A DNA stretch of 64,000 nt from Bacteroidota bacterium (GTDB taxonomy: Bacteria; Bacteroidota; Bacteroidia; Bacteroidales; P3), in assembly GCA_017860255.1 (NCBI GenBank), contig JAFNAR010000005.1, positions 1 through 64,000 on the forward strand, read 5' to 3'. Positions 27,339 to 36,824 of the stretch are shown here, piece by piece. The position numbers were made by a program, and so were the translations under genes. Each line of letters begins with the position of its first letter. Position 1 is the stretch's first letter. A model generated the notes under the pieces. The model saw only the letters and a list, made by a program, of their open reading frames with translations, was not told the DNA's origin and did not search any database.

Positions 27339-29723
27339 TTATATATTAATACCAAAGCGTTTAAGTTTTTTTAAAGAATTATATGCACTAAGTAATGCCT
27401 GCTCTTTAAATAATTCATTTTTTATTAATGTAGCATAAACAGATTTTACATTTAACAATTCATTATTTTCAAAAATTTTTCTTTGTTCTGCTAATGCTAT
27501 CATTTTATCCCAATCATTTTTAGACAAGAGTGATAATTTGTCATATATTGGCTTGATCTCAATTGTCTCAGTTTCTTTTTTAGAAGATAAAGATTTAATT
27601 TCATCAATAATAGTTGGATTTTCAGAAAGATATTTAAGTGTTATCTTACCAATATATATATCTTTAACAGTTAAATTATTTTTATGTTCTAATTTATTAA
27701 TTATGTCAATGACAGTATAATAATCAAATTCTTTCAGATCTTTTTTCTTAATATAAATTCTAAAACCATCCCAAAATTTTAATCCTAATTTATATATTTC
27801 ACTAATTGCAAAAATTGTATTTTCTTTATTATTTGAATCTGTTTCCTTTTCATTCTCTCTGTCAACTCTTTCTTTTTCTGAAATCAGATGAACTTTTAAA
27901 ATTTCTGTTAAATCTTCCAGATATGATGTTGCTTGTAAATTCCTCCAAGAAGATTCGCGTTTTGCATATTCAGAAATCAATTGTCCACTTGCTTCTTTTT
28001 GTAAAAAATCGAAAACGAATGATATTAGTTTGCGTAATTGATCAATAATTATATCTGCTATCTTTTGATTGGTGTAGATTCCCCATAAATCTATACGATT
28101 CTGAGTTAAATGATGGAAATACGAAATTGTATAAGCAACAGTAAATGACTTAAGATTAGTGTCTCCAATGGCATTAACACCTTTTCTTCCAAATAACTTG
28201 TCTACTTGTTTGTATATAATCGCATTAGCAATAAGTTTTTTATAGAAATTTTCACCGGGTAATTTGTTTTTAGAAACTAATTCATTGATTTTTTTTGTGA
28301 ATTGTATGAAACTTTTTTGCGACCCTTGTGAAACATAATGCGGCTCTAAATCCCAAAGATTAATTAACTTTGCAATATCTGATTTAACAAATTTCAAATT
28401 CGATGGATTTTGTTCTTTGAATTTCTTCTGTTGTGATAGTGTTTGTTTATTTAGAGTTTCTCTGTATTGTCCGTTTGTCCGTTCAAAGAACCACAAATAT
28501 GACTGATTCTTATTTTCTGGATTAATTACATATTTCTTTCTTGATAAACTTTCAATTTTTATAAAATAAGGATTATTAGATGATAAATCTAATTCAGTAA
28601 CTTTGTTTTGACTGTTTGCATAACGGGAAATGTTAGGGACTTCTATATTTTTTTGCTCTTTATCTTTAATAACAGTAAGTTTCATTTGAACAAAAATTTT
28701 ACTCAAATCCACTTCTCTATACTTCTTTTGAGTATGATAAAGTGAAGCAGTTGTTTGTCCACCATTCACAATTTGAAAATCGTTCAGTTTAGTAATAAAA
28801 AGCTGATTGTTTATGATTTCTGTTTCAATTGTCTCAGCTGTTGCAGAAATACCATTATTATAAGGTAGGAACATTTGCGGTTTTTGGCGAATAGTATCTC
28901 TAATCCCTTTATTATACTTTCCTGTTTGTCCGAGAAATGCCCGTACATTGCTTTCCAAAAGTTCATTTGAATATTCTTTGTAAAGATTTGCTAAAATCTC
29001 ACCGGGAACTATAGCCAAATAACAATCATACATTTCATCTTCGATTGGCACTTTCAAACAATGCAAGCCGTTACTCTCATCTGAAAATTTACTGAAGTCA
29101 ATTTCTATAGTTTCATGAATACTGTTCGATTGGTTAATTTTAAAAAGGCGGGTAATGTCCCAAGTCTCAACCTGAACTTCTATGCCTGCAACATCAAATT
29201 TTTCTTTTTCGTGATTTGAAAAACCATTAAGTAAAAAAAATACTTTAATTCTGTCAAAATCTTGTGCCTGCTTTCCAATAATTTTCACAAGTTCATTTAA
29301 TTCTATCAGAGAATTATCAAGATAATCAATATGTCTTTTGAGAGAAGCATTAATAAAGCGTTTTATCTGATTTATAGCTTTTGTATAATCATCTTTTGGA
29401 ATTTTATAGTTGTATGCATCTTTCTGGTCTGTAACAAAATTAGTTATAAACAAATTCAGAGTTGAATAATATGTTTTACTGTTTTCTTCTTTAAATTGAT
29501 CCTGTAAACTGTAGCCATTTATCTTCCAGTCAATTCCACCCTGGCTGTTTGGATGTATGTACGACAAAACTCTTGCTCCTTCAGTCTTTCCTATTGATTC
29601 CAAAACTTCAATACAATATTCTGTAAATTTATCTTCAAAACTCACACCTTCTCCCTCAGAATAAACAAGGGATGCTACATCTGATTTAAGTTCTTCTATG
29701 TAATTCTGTAAAGCTCTTTCCAT
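27339..29723 (-). CDS. AIPR-family phage-resistance protein (last gene of the defence operon)
   Basis: The 794-residue protein matches the AIPR family (named for abortive-infection phage resistance). The central domain has LPYNNGISATAETIE (about 290), then DFQIVNGGQTTASLYH, SKIFVQMKLTVIKD and ANSQNKVTELDLSSNNPYFI. The NGGQT loop is the best family marker. The C-terminal half is helical and lysine-rich, with no recognised motif. AIPR proteins are typical members of MutL/Z1 restriction-like systems and are proposed to be effectors. The gene follows the PD-(D/E)XK gene by 2 bases, so translation is likely coupled. The AT-rich codon usage of the whole operon differs from its left neighbours. Confidence 0.9.
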   Translation of the reverse strand: MERALQNYIEELKSDVASLVYSEGEGVSFEDKFTEYCIEVLESIGKTEGARVLSYIHPNSQGGIDWKINGYSLQDQFKEENSKTYYSTLNLFITNFVTDQKDAYNYKIPKDDYTKAINQIKRFINASLKRHIDYLDNSLIELNELVKIIGKQAQDFDRIKVFFLLNGFSNHEKEKFDVAGIEVQVETWDITRLFKINQSNSIHETIEIDFSKFSDESNGLHCLKVPIEDEMYDCYLAIVPGEILANLYKEYSNELLESNVRAFLGQTGKYNKGIRDTIRQKPQMFLPYNNGISATAETIETEIINNQLFITKLNDFQIVNGGQTTASLYHTQKKYREVDLSKIFVQMKLTVIKDKEQKNIEVPNISRYANSQNKVTELDLSSNNPYFIKIESLSRKKYVINPENKNQSYLWFFERTNGQYRETLNKQTLSQQKKFKEQNPSNLKFVKSDIAKLINLWDLEPHYVSQGSQKSFIQFTKKINELVSKNKLPGENFYKKLIANAIIYKQVDKLFGRKGVNAIGDTNLKSFTVAYTISYFHHLTQNRIDLWGIYTNQKIADIIIDQLRKLISFVFDFLQKEASGQLISEYAKRESSWRNLQATSYLEDLTEILKVHLISEKERVDRENEKETDSNNKENTIFAISEIYKLGLKFWDGFRIYIKKKDLKEFDYYTVIDIINKLEHKNNLTVKDIYIGKITLKYLSENPTIIDEIKSLSSKKETETIEIKPIYDKLSLLSKNDWDKMIALAEQRKIFENNELLNVKSVYATLIKNELFKEQALLSAYNSLKKLKRFGINI

Positions 29724-29725
29724 AA

Positions 29726-30691
29726 TTATAATTTTGTGAATAATTCTTCAAAGTTTATTTTATATTTTTCAACAGCAGATAGTTCAATTGAATATTTTAC
29801 ATCATAAATACTTAATGGTAATTGATTTTTAATAATCTTGGGAAATTCTTCGCTTATCTCAAAAACTAATGTATTTTTTAATGAGTACTTAGTATTGTAT
29901 TGAGACTTGTCATCTTCCATATAACCAATTAATGTCAGGTTTTCATTAAAAAGATTGAGTTCATCTTGATTTGTGATTTTCTTTCTAATTTGTTGTATAA
30001 GTGAATTTAGAGAAAAACCGTTTTCTTTGACTTCTTCCGCTGTGAATAATAATAAAAATAGTTCATTCAGATTTTTTGAGTCTAATTGTCTTTCACTTGA
30101 AATTGTAATTTTTGGATTTTTAGAGGAAGTAAATTTTATTTCAATCCCAATACCACCAAATGTAAAATCTTTGTCCTTATAATCGCTACCTGTCCAAGCA
30201 TTAAGAATTGAAGTAGAAGTTTTTTCATGTTCAAGCAGGTAATTAAAAAACAGCAGTTCTCCAATAAGGCCTTTTTGCTGTTCTCTGTTCAATCCATTGA
30301 AATTGATTTTATCAAACAGTTTTTTCCATTTTGAAATTATATTTAGTGTTGTAATTACAGCTTCATTTTCTGTAATACTTTTCTCAACATCTTCCAGAAT
30401 ATTTTGAATAAACAGTGAAAAAATATCTTTTAACTCATTATCTAACAGATAAATGTTCAGTTCAATGTTGTTTTCATTTTCAATAGTAAAAATTTCAACG
30501 CCTTTGAAACGATAATTTTTCAACTCTGGAATGGCAACATCATTTGAAACAGACATAATATACAGATACAGTCCTGTTATATTATTAGTTGCAGCAAAAC
30601 AGTTCAAATGCTTTATTCCATCAATTCTGGTCTTGATAATTATATCACCTGAAGTTTTCAGACTATCCCAAATAGTTTTAATGTTTATCAT
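29726..30691 (-). CDS. PD-(D/E)XK motif protein (DUF4420-like nuclease)
   Basis: The 321-residue protein has a nuclease-type core: GLIGELLFFNYLL (141-153), then SDYKDKDFTFGG with Asp175, and IGIEIKFTSS with Glu184 and Lys186. This is a D-(x)8-ExK arrangement typical of restriction endonuclease folds. The acidic GELLFF helix fits the family that Pfam calls DUF4420/PD-(D/E)XK. In this type of island it is the most likely DNA-cleaving subunit; this is inferred from the motif and the neighbours. It is separated by 2 bases from each neighbour, which fits a fixed-ratio complex. No helix-turn-helix was visible. Confidence 0.88.
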   Translation of the reverse strand: MINIKTIWDSLKTSGDIIIKTRIDGIKHLNCFAATNNITGLYLYIMSVSNDVAIPELKNYRFKGVEIFTIENENNIELNIYLLDNELKDIFSLFIQNILEDVEKSITENEAVITTLNIISKWKKLFDKINFNGLNREQQKGLIGELLFFNYLLEHEKTSTSILNAWTGSDYKDKDFTFGGIGIEIKFTSSKNPKITISSERQLDSKNLNELFLLLFTAEEVKENGFSLNSLIQQIRKKITNQDELNLFNENLTLIGYMEDDKSQYNTKYSLKNTLVFEISEEFPKIIKNQLPLSIYDVKYSIELSAVEKYKINFEELFTKL

Positions 30692-30693
30692 AA

Positions 30694-33576
30694 TTAATCA
30701 TTTTCAATATCATCATCTAACATTAAGTCCTGTTCAAGGTTGGGATTTATTGCAGCAGTGTATGAAACTTCTTCTTCATCTTTAAGCGTAGGAAAATGTA
30801 AACTGTATCCCACAATAGGCAAATTGTTACTTACATTTTGTGTTCCTCTTTCATCCAAAGCATATATTAAAAGAAGTCCTTTTTTTTCTTTTGCTCGCTG
30901 TTCTTTGATTTCAGCATATTTTAATTCAGAATAATTTTTACTGTTATCTAAATCTACATATCTGTCACCAGCCTGATCAATCTGATTTTTTGAAATCAAA
31001 TAAAATTCCCCATTTCTGCCAATTTGCTGATTACGTACACTGCAACCCATCAATATTTTTTTACCATTGAACTCCAATTCATAAGTTGCAACATTTTCAT
31101 TGGGTTTTCTTTCAGTTCGAGGAGTATTTCCATTATAATCTATATAAACCTTTTCATCAGTGTTGGAAACAATACATATAGCCCACTCAGAAATATTTTG
31201 ATTTTTTGCCTGTTCTTTAATGTAATAACTTATTGTTGCATGTTGTATACTTGGTTGATCAATCTTATAACTGTCCAGAAATTCGCAAAGCACATTGATA
31301 TCAACATTTTTGAATATTATTTTTTGAATTTTGTCATTCAATTTTATAATGTTTTTATCTTCAAAACCTATTCTGTTTACAAGGTATTTCAGTGCATTGA
31401 AATTGTTTTGTATAGCTTCTTTTGTTTTTAATAACAAGTATGTTTGTGGATTCCAGCCAGACAAGGAAACAAAAAATTGCTCTGTGAAATGCATTTTAAC
31501 AACACTTGTTATTGTTAACAGTCCGTGATGATTGCGAACTTTCAAACGAAAATCCTTTGGCCTCTGATGTGAAAAGGTCATTTCGTCAAAGTCGTTACGC
31601 ATTTCTTCAGTTGCCATAGTAATATGGTTAAACCATTCAAAAATCTGGTTAGTAGTGTAAAGTCTGCATAAATCAACATAGCCTGGGCGATATCCAAACC
31701 AGCGTCCCATTTGCATAAGGGAATCATACATTTTAGTTGATCTTATGTAATAAGAAATTGATAATCCTTCAAGAGTAATTCCTCTTGACAGTCTGCTGCC
31801 ACCCACAGCAATTACAGATAAACCATTTTCGTATTGTTTGAAGTCAATTTCTTCTATGTTGTGGTAATCCAGATTTGTAGTTGAACGGGTACCATGAACT
31901 GCACGAACTTCAATTTTTGATGAGGCTTTTTTAAGTTCTGCTTTTACATCTTTCCAAGTATGTTCTTTTATTCTAATGTCAGTATAATCTATATTTTCTA
32001 AAATATTTTTAGTTGTTGGCAGAAAATCTCTTTCATACAATGTTTTTAATTCATTTAATAATGTTTTATCGTCACCTTGAATTGCACTGTTGTATTCCTT
32101 CATTTTATCACTTACAAGTTTAGCAACTTTGTCAATCCAACGTACAAGCAATGCTACGTGTACAAGCATTGAATTGTGTTTGTTTTCCTGCCCTCTGATT
32201 CTACGAATTGCACAAGTTAGAATAAAGGATTTTATTGCTTTTTCTAAACTTTCTGGGATATGGTCAGGTAATGTGTCTTTATTATCTTTATTAATAGTTT
32301 TAAAAAAAGGGGGATCATAATCTCCTGTGTAAATCGGATTATTTTCATTGTCATAACCAACGAATCTGTCAATTGGTCTGAAAATATCTAACGGTTCTTT
32401 AGTAAGTTCTGGATTTTTTTTATTTTCATAACCGAAAATTGTTGCTGCCCCTATATAATTTGTTGGCGCTTTTAAATTGATAATAAAATCTCTTGGAAAT
32501 AAATCTTCACCTATTTTATATTGTTTGTCTTTAATAATAGTAGTAAGTTCTTCATTAAAATCCTGTGGTATAAACAGATTTGCATATGGAGTTGCAGTAT
32601 AACCGATAAATGTATTTTGATCAAAAAGATTTAATAATGTACGAATCAAACGGTTGATAGTTTTAATTTCGTTTATGTCTGCTGTAGAATTTACGGATGC
32701 TGAATCTGCTTCATCGTCAATAATCAATGCAGGAATATCAAATAATTTAGGCGTATTATCAATGTGTTTTACATTAACATCTTTTGAAAACCAGTCAATC
32801 AAGTTTTCGAGAATACTTTTATTCTTTTTAATTACAAAGACTGCCGGATTTTTTCCTATTGGTATGTTCAACCTGTTGGCAATAGCTTGATTAAAATCGC
32901 CTTCATCTCCATTTTTGTAGAATGCAGAAGTAAGCGAATAAATATCTGTATTAATGTTATAATTTCCTACACCAACGATTTTATTTGTTTTTTTTTGAAT
33001 AAATGCAGAACTGTTTCTGCCAATGTAACCATAATCAATACGTTCCTGTGTCTGCCTGCGTAATGAACTTATTGTTCCTGCAATGATGATAATTACTTTG
33101 TAACCAGCATCAGTAGCTTTGTTGATCAGTCCAATATAATTTGAAGTTTTTCCAGATTGAACATGTCCTACAACCATTCCACGTCTATCCCATGAACCTT
33201 TTTTTACTGGATTAACACACTTGTCTAATATTTTGTCTGTAAAATCATCTAACTCATTTATTGGAAACGAAGGGTCTTCTTTAGACATGTACAATTTGTA
33301 TCTGTTCCAGAGTTCAAAGTTAATATTTGCTTTTTCTTCATTAAGCCACGGTAATACATTGTCCGAAAGAATAGAAATTTCACCTTTTCCTACACTATAA
33401 TCCGCCATTAAAATTTCAAACAGAGAATCTTTATCAAAGGTTTGTCCTTCAATAATATTTATTGCCATAGCTTTTTCTATTGCTTTTGAAATTAATTCAG
33501 GTGTTATTTTTGTTCTATCATATTGTGAAAGCAAAATATGACAAATTCCTCTTGCATTATTAATTATATCTGTCAT
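30694..33576 (-). CDS. Z1-domain superfamily-2 helicase-like protein
   Basis: The 960-residue protein is a full-length Z1 family member. ATPase and helicase motifs can be read in order: Walker A GHVQSGKT (137-144), DDEAD (287-291), GYTATP (325-330), GGSRLSRGITLEG (592-604) and QMGRWFGYR (622-630). The core is therefore a DEAD-like superfamily-2 ATPase. The C-terminal 300 residues have no motif I recognise. Z1 proteins are thought to be the motor of MutL/MORC-associated restriction systems. The start overlaps the end of the ATPase gene by 4 bases (ATGA), a sign of translational coupling. Confidence 0.93.
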   Translation of the reverse strand: MTDIINNARGICHILLSQYDRTKITPELISKAIEKAMAINIIEGQTFDKDSLFEILMADYSVGKGEISILSDNVLPWLNEEKANINFELWNRYKLYMSKEDPSFPINELDDFTDKILDKCVNPVKKGSWDRRGMVVGHVQSGKTSNYIGLINKATDAGYKVIIIIAGTISSLRRQTQERIDYGYIGRNSSAFIQKKTNKIVGVGNYNINTDIYSLTSAFYKNGDEGDFNQAIANRLNIPIGKNPAVFVIKKNKSILENLIDWFSKDVNVKHIDNTPKLFDIPALIIDDEADSASVNSTADINEIKTINRLIRTLLNLFDQNTFIGYTATPYANLFIPQDFNEELTTIIKDKQYKIGEDLFPRDFIINLKAPTNYIGAATIFGYENKKNPELTKEPLDIFRPIDRFVGYDNENNPIYTGDYDPPFFKTINKDNKDTLPDHIPESLEKAIKSFILTCAIRRIRGQENKHNSMLVHVALLVRWIDKVAKLVSDKMKEYNSAIQGDDKTLLNELKTLYERDFLPTTKNILENIDYTDIRIKEHTWKDVKAELKKASSKIEVRAVHGTRSTTNLDYHNIEEIDFKQYENGLSVIAVGGSRLSRGITLEGLSISYYIRSTKMYDSLMQMGRWFGYRPGYVDLCRLYTTNQIFEWFNHITMATEEMRNDFDEMTFSHQRPKDFRLKVRNHHGLLTITSVVKMHFTEQFFVSLSGWNPQTYLLLKTKEAIQNNFNALKYLVNRIGFEDKNIIKLNDKIQKIIFKNVDINVLCEFLDSYKIDQPSIQHATISYYIKEQAKNQNISEWAICIVSNTDEKVYIDYNGNTPRTERKPNENVATYELEFNGKKILMGCSVRNQQIGRNGEFYLISKNQIDQAGDRYVDLDNSKNYSELKYAEIKEQRAKEKKGLLLIYALDERGTQNVSNNLPIVGYSLHFPTLKDEEEVSYTAAINPNLEQDLMLDDDIEND

Positions 33577-35024
33577 TTTAAATATTCATTTATTAATGGA
33601 AACATATTGAAAGGCATGGAACTCATAATTTGCTGTTTTGCCAAATTCTCTGGGACTCCCTGCGATACATTTATTCTGTATATCTCTACTGCTAATTCAA
33701 TTAGTTCATCGCTTGGTATTTCAATTTGTTTTTCTAATTCGTGATATGCAGGGTCTTCGTTTTGATTACTCAATATTAATTCGATTGGGACATTATTTTC
33801 TAATAATTTAAATGCCTTTAATGCTAATTTGTTATTCTCAGATATTAAGGCACTAATAACTGGATGTTTCCTATTGATTTTATATTTTTTCAGACCTTCT
33901 CTTGTGACTTCATCTGTCCACAATGGCTGAAAGCTTGGATTGAGATTTGTTGAACTTGTTTTTTGTCCACGCCAGTTATAACGTTTAGCTGATTTTTTAA
34001 TAGCAATGTCTGCAATTCGAGTAAGTTCTCTGCGTATTTCTATAGGAGGTGTTGCAGTAGATTTTTTTATGTCAAGCTGCCAGTTAAAATCGTTTTCGTT
34101 TGAAAAATTTATTGCAATTCTTGCAAGCTTTGAATAATCTCTTTTCTTCTCTATTCCCAGCCAGTCACCTGCAACAAGTAATCTGTCACCACGATAAACA
34201 TAAAATCCCTGTTGTTGAAACCATCCAAGTGAACCTCCAGATTTTTCATATTCAACTTTTCCAATTTCTGACATGTGAGGAAGTATAAAATAAGTTATTT
34301 CAACATTTTCAAATTTTTCAGTAATTCCCATTTCCGGTTTTGGGTCAAGATTTAGCAGAAAAGGATTATAATACTCTATCACTTCATTTTGAAAATATAT
34401 AGTTATTTTTTTACTTTCAATAAATTTGTGGAAAACCAGACTCAAATGTTCTTTTACATTCATCATTTCCTGATAGAAAACATTTCTTACACTTACGTTA
34501 TCGATTTCAGCGTTACCAACAATTCTATCAAGCTTTTCCCATAAAACCAAAGTGCCTGATTTTTCAATTTTATCAAGAAAACTTTCGTCAGAAATTGAAT
34601 CTAATAAACGCCATTCATTTTCTTTATTAACAAAATCTATATCCCAGCATCTCTTAATGATTTCATAATCTTTACGTTTTGTGACACAAGTTAAACGTTT
34701 GCATTGTGAAAATGAAGCAGCTTTCAATCCCATTCCAAAACGGCCTAAATCATTCAAATCTCTTTCTTCCTCTGGATCTTTGCTTCCTGGGGTCATAGCC
34801 ATAACAAGTTCATTAAGATTCATGCCAATACCATTATCTAAAATTGAGATGTATGAATCCTTGCCAAGCCACTTATATTCAATTGAGACTTCTTTTGCTT
34901 TTGCAGAAATACTGTTATCAATAATATCAGCAATAGCTGTAGATAGATTATAACCAAAACTTCTATATGAATTGATTGTAGATTTAGGGTTTGGAGTTGC
35001 AATTTCTGCTCTGTTGTATTCCAT
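33573..35024 (-). CDS. GHKL ATPase of the MutL/MORC/Hsp90 type
   Basis: The 483-residue protein has the N-terminal Bergerat ATP-binding fold: ADIIDNSISAKA (33-44, the N-box with Asn), DNGIGMNL (63-70) and GRFGMGLKAASFSQC (94-108). A transducer-like middle region with WQLDIKKSTATPP follows, where the lysine may contact ATP. It lacks gyrase or histidine-kinase partner domains. Proteins of this kind, described as MutL/MORC-like, occur with Z1 and AIPR genes in restriction-modification islands. An ATP-driven clamp or loader that responds to foreign or unmodified DNA is a plausible role. It lies 1 base after the methylase stop codon. Confidence 0.92.
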   Translation of the reverse strand: MEYNRAEIATPNPKSTINSYRSFGYNLSTAIADIIDNSISAKAKEVSIEYKWLGKDSYISILDNGIGMNLNELVMAMTPGSKDPEEERDLNDLGRFGMGLKAASFSQCKRLTCVTKRKDYEIIKRCWDIDFVNKENEWRLLDSISDESFLDKIEKSGTLVLWEKLDRIVGNAEIDNVSVRNVFYQEMMNVKEHLSLVFHKFIESKKITIYFQNEVIEYYNPFLLNLDPKPEMGITEKFENVEITYFILPHMSEIGKVEYEKSGGSLGWFQQQGFYVYRGDRLLVAGDWLGIEKKRDYSKLARIAINFSNENDFNWQLDIKKSTATPPIEIRRELTRIADIAIKKSAKRYNWRGQKTSSTNLNPSFQPLWTDEVTREGLKKYKINRKHPVISALISENNKLALKAFKLLENNVPIELILSNQNEDPAYHELEKQIEIPSDELIELAVEIYRINVSQGVPENLAKQQIMSSMPFNMFPLINEYLK

Positions 35025-35025
35025 A

Positions 35026-36309
35026 TTAAAACTGTTTTTTTATCTGCTTGGCAATATTATATGCTAAAAGTACTGGTACAGCATTTCCTATTTGTTTAAA
35101 AGCAGAACTTCTGCTTCCTTCAAAATAATAATCATCAGGGAATGATTGTAATCGTGCGGCTTCTCGTATTGTTATTGAACGAACATTTTCAATAGTTGGA
35201 TTTTTTGTGGGATAAATGTAATAATGTCCATCCATAGCTATATGAGCTACAACTGTATGAGAACAGCCATCATAATCAACAACTTGAAATCGATTTTGAA
35301 ATGTTTCTTTATTTTTTTGTGTTTGTAATCTTTCAGGTAGTTCTTTATAATTCAATCTTTTTTTTCCATTATACCATTTTTCGACTGCAATTTTATAAAT
35401 CTCACGATCAATTTCATTGTTAGGCCTTGCAATATGTTGGGTGGTGAAATTAAAATCACTTTTTCTTATATCATAGTTTTCCAGATAATTCATTTTTGAA
35501 AGTGGTTTTGCATATTTTACTGGAGCACACAATTCCCCTTCGCCACTCTTACGTACAGGCAAATCAATAAACAAATCTTCAAGGACTTTGTAATTATTAT
35601 TGATTTTTTCTAATTCTGGATATTTAAAAGATGTTGGCTTGTCCTTGATCTCTTTTTTCCAGCCAACTATTATTACTCTGCGTCTATGCTGTAAAACTCC
35701 ATAATCTGATGCAAGCTGAACTTTTAATTCAATTTCATAACCAATTTCATTTGTCAGTTTTTTTAGATCTTTTAAAGGTTCTCCTTTTTTAGCTGTAAGA
35801 ATTCCTAATACATTTTCAAAAACAAACATCTTAGGATGATATCTTTCTAAAAATTTCACATAAAATTTGTAAAGTTCATTACGGGGATCTTCCTTAACTG
35901 CATCTCCCATTCTGGCTCTTCCCACAATTGAATATGCCTGACATGGAGGGCCACCGACAATTAAATCAATTTTATTTTTTCCTTTCAAAGAATCAACTCT
36001 TTTAAAAATTTCATCAATTGTTTCTACTTTTATTTCTGAGTTTATTACTGAGTCAATTACTGATTTTGGAACCTGATCCCAAAGTTTACTTCCATCTTCT
36101 TTTTCCTTTTTATTATAAAGATAGTCTTTGTAAATATTCAGTTTTCCATTTTCTTTTAGCCAGTGAAAAGCAGCACGAGTTTTTAAAGTATCACACGCAT
36201 ATTTATTCATTTCAATATGAGCTAATGGATTAAAACCTGCTCTTATAAAACCTTCTGATAAGCCACCTGCACCTGCAAATAAATCAATAAAATTTAATTT
36301 ATTATTCAT
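35026..36309 (-). CDS. C5-cytosine DNA methyltransferase
   Basis: The 427-residue enzyme transfers a methyl group from SAM to C5 of cytosine at a specific site, marking self DNA. Motifs in order: I, FIDLFAGAGGLSEGF (7-21); IV, GGPPCQAYSI with catalytic Cys123; VI, the ENVLGIL segment; VIII, QHRRRVIIVG; a target-recognition region of about 150 residues; IX, TIREAARLQSFPDDY; and X, GNAVPVLLAYNIAKQI. It is intact. It is the first gene of the defence operon, so modification is made before the other parts, a sensible order for a restriction system. The target site cannot be read from sequence. Confidence 0.95.
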   Translation of the reverse strand: MNNKLNFIDLFAGAGGLSEGFIRAGFNPLAHIEMNKYACDTLKTRAAFHWLKENGKLNIYKDYLYNKKEKEDGSKLWDQVPKSVIDSVINSEIKVETIDEIFKRVDSLKGKNKIDLIVGGPPCQAYSIVGRARMGDAVKEDPRNELYKFYVKFLERYHPKMFVFENVLGILTAKKGEPLKDLKKLTNEIGYEIELKVQLASDYGVLQHRRRVIIVGWKKEIKDKPTSFKYPELEKINNNYKVLEDLFIDLPVRKSGEGELCAPVKYAKPLSKMNYLENYDIRKSDFNFTTQHIARPNNEIDREIYKIAVEKWYNGKKRLNYKELPERLQTQKNKETFQNRFQVVDYDGCSHTVVAHIAMDGHYYIYPTKNPTIENVRSITIREAARLQSFPDDYYFEGSRSSAFKQIGNAVPVLLAYNIAKQIKKQF

Positions 36310-36353
36310 CCAATATTATTTCTTGTTTACTATTTTTAATTTTTTTCAATCCT

Positions 36354-36361
36354 CAAAGATA
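36354..36361 (-). promoter_or_regulatory. Single promoter of the five-gene defence operon
   Basis: The minus strand reads TATCTTTG, 45 bases before the methylase ATG (36309). With gene spacings of 1, -4, 2 and 2 bases there is no room for other promoters outside coding sequence. No controller-protein gene was seen. Confidence 0.6.
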
Positions 36362-36509
36362 ATAAGAATAATTTAATTACAACTCTAAAAAAGGAAAAGA
36401 TTGTTAATATGCTGGAATACTATCTTAATGTATAATTACATTTATCAAATTAATGGTGTTATGATATGTCTTTGTATATCCTTATAACAAAAAAATAACT
36501 CCTTATTTC

Positions 36510-36572
36510 AGTAAATTAGAATAAGGAGTTAGTAAATTAGAATAAGGAGTTAGTAAAATAGAATAAGGAGTT
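36510..36572. repeat. Three-unit 21-bp direct array (GGAGTTAGTAAA family)
   Basis: Units at 36510-36530, 36531-36551 and 36552-36572 are nearly identical, with the core AGTAAATTAGAATAAGGAG. A partial inverted ACTCCTTATTTC precedes them. This is the cleanest of the arrays. It lies between the defence-operon promoter and the decayed gene at 36825. Confidence 0.9.
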
Positions 36573-36589
36573 AGAAAAGGGAGAAAAAG

Positions 36590-36793
36590 TGAGGGAGGTG
36601 AGGGAAGAAAATAGGGTTTTAAATTATTGTTTTACTAATTGATATATAGTTTGATAAGTGATTTTGTGAGGGAGATGAGGGAGTAAATTTGCGTTTTTAT
36701 AACTTTCTTACATCATACTCAAAACATTTTATGGTTTTAAAATTTTGTATACAACTTTTTAATTTTCACTTTTACCTCCCTCACCTCCCTCAC
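36590..36793. repeat. GTGAGGGAGGTGAGGGA copies in inverted orientation
   Basis: GTGAGGGAGGTGAGGGA starts near 36590 and GTGAGGGAGATGAGGGA near 36668. The inverted copy CCTCCCTCACCTCCCTCAC is near 36774-36792. A further CACCTCCCTCAC at 36849-36860 is inside the remnant gene, where it encodes its Ser-Glu-Gly-Gly tail. It looks like part of a decayed mobile segment. I see no intact gene in 36310-37508 apart from that remnant. Confidence 0.65.
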
Positions 36794-36824
36794 ATTTGGG
36801 TTTATATTTATATTATTCAGTCTG

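Noticed and set aside
31024-31431. 135-codon plus-strand frame inside the Z1 gene
   Set aside because: It is antisense to conserved Z1 coding sequence and rich in Phe/Ile/Tyr, as expected from the complement of Lys/Asn codons.
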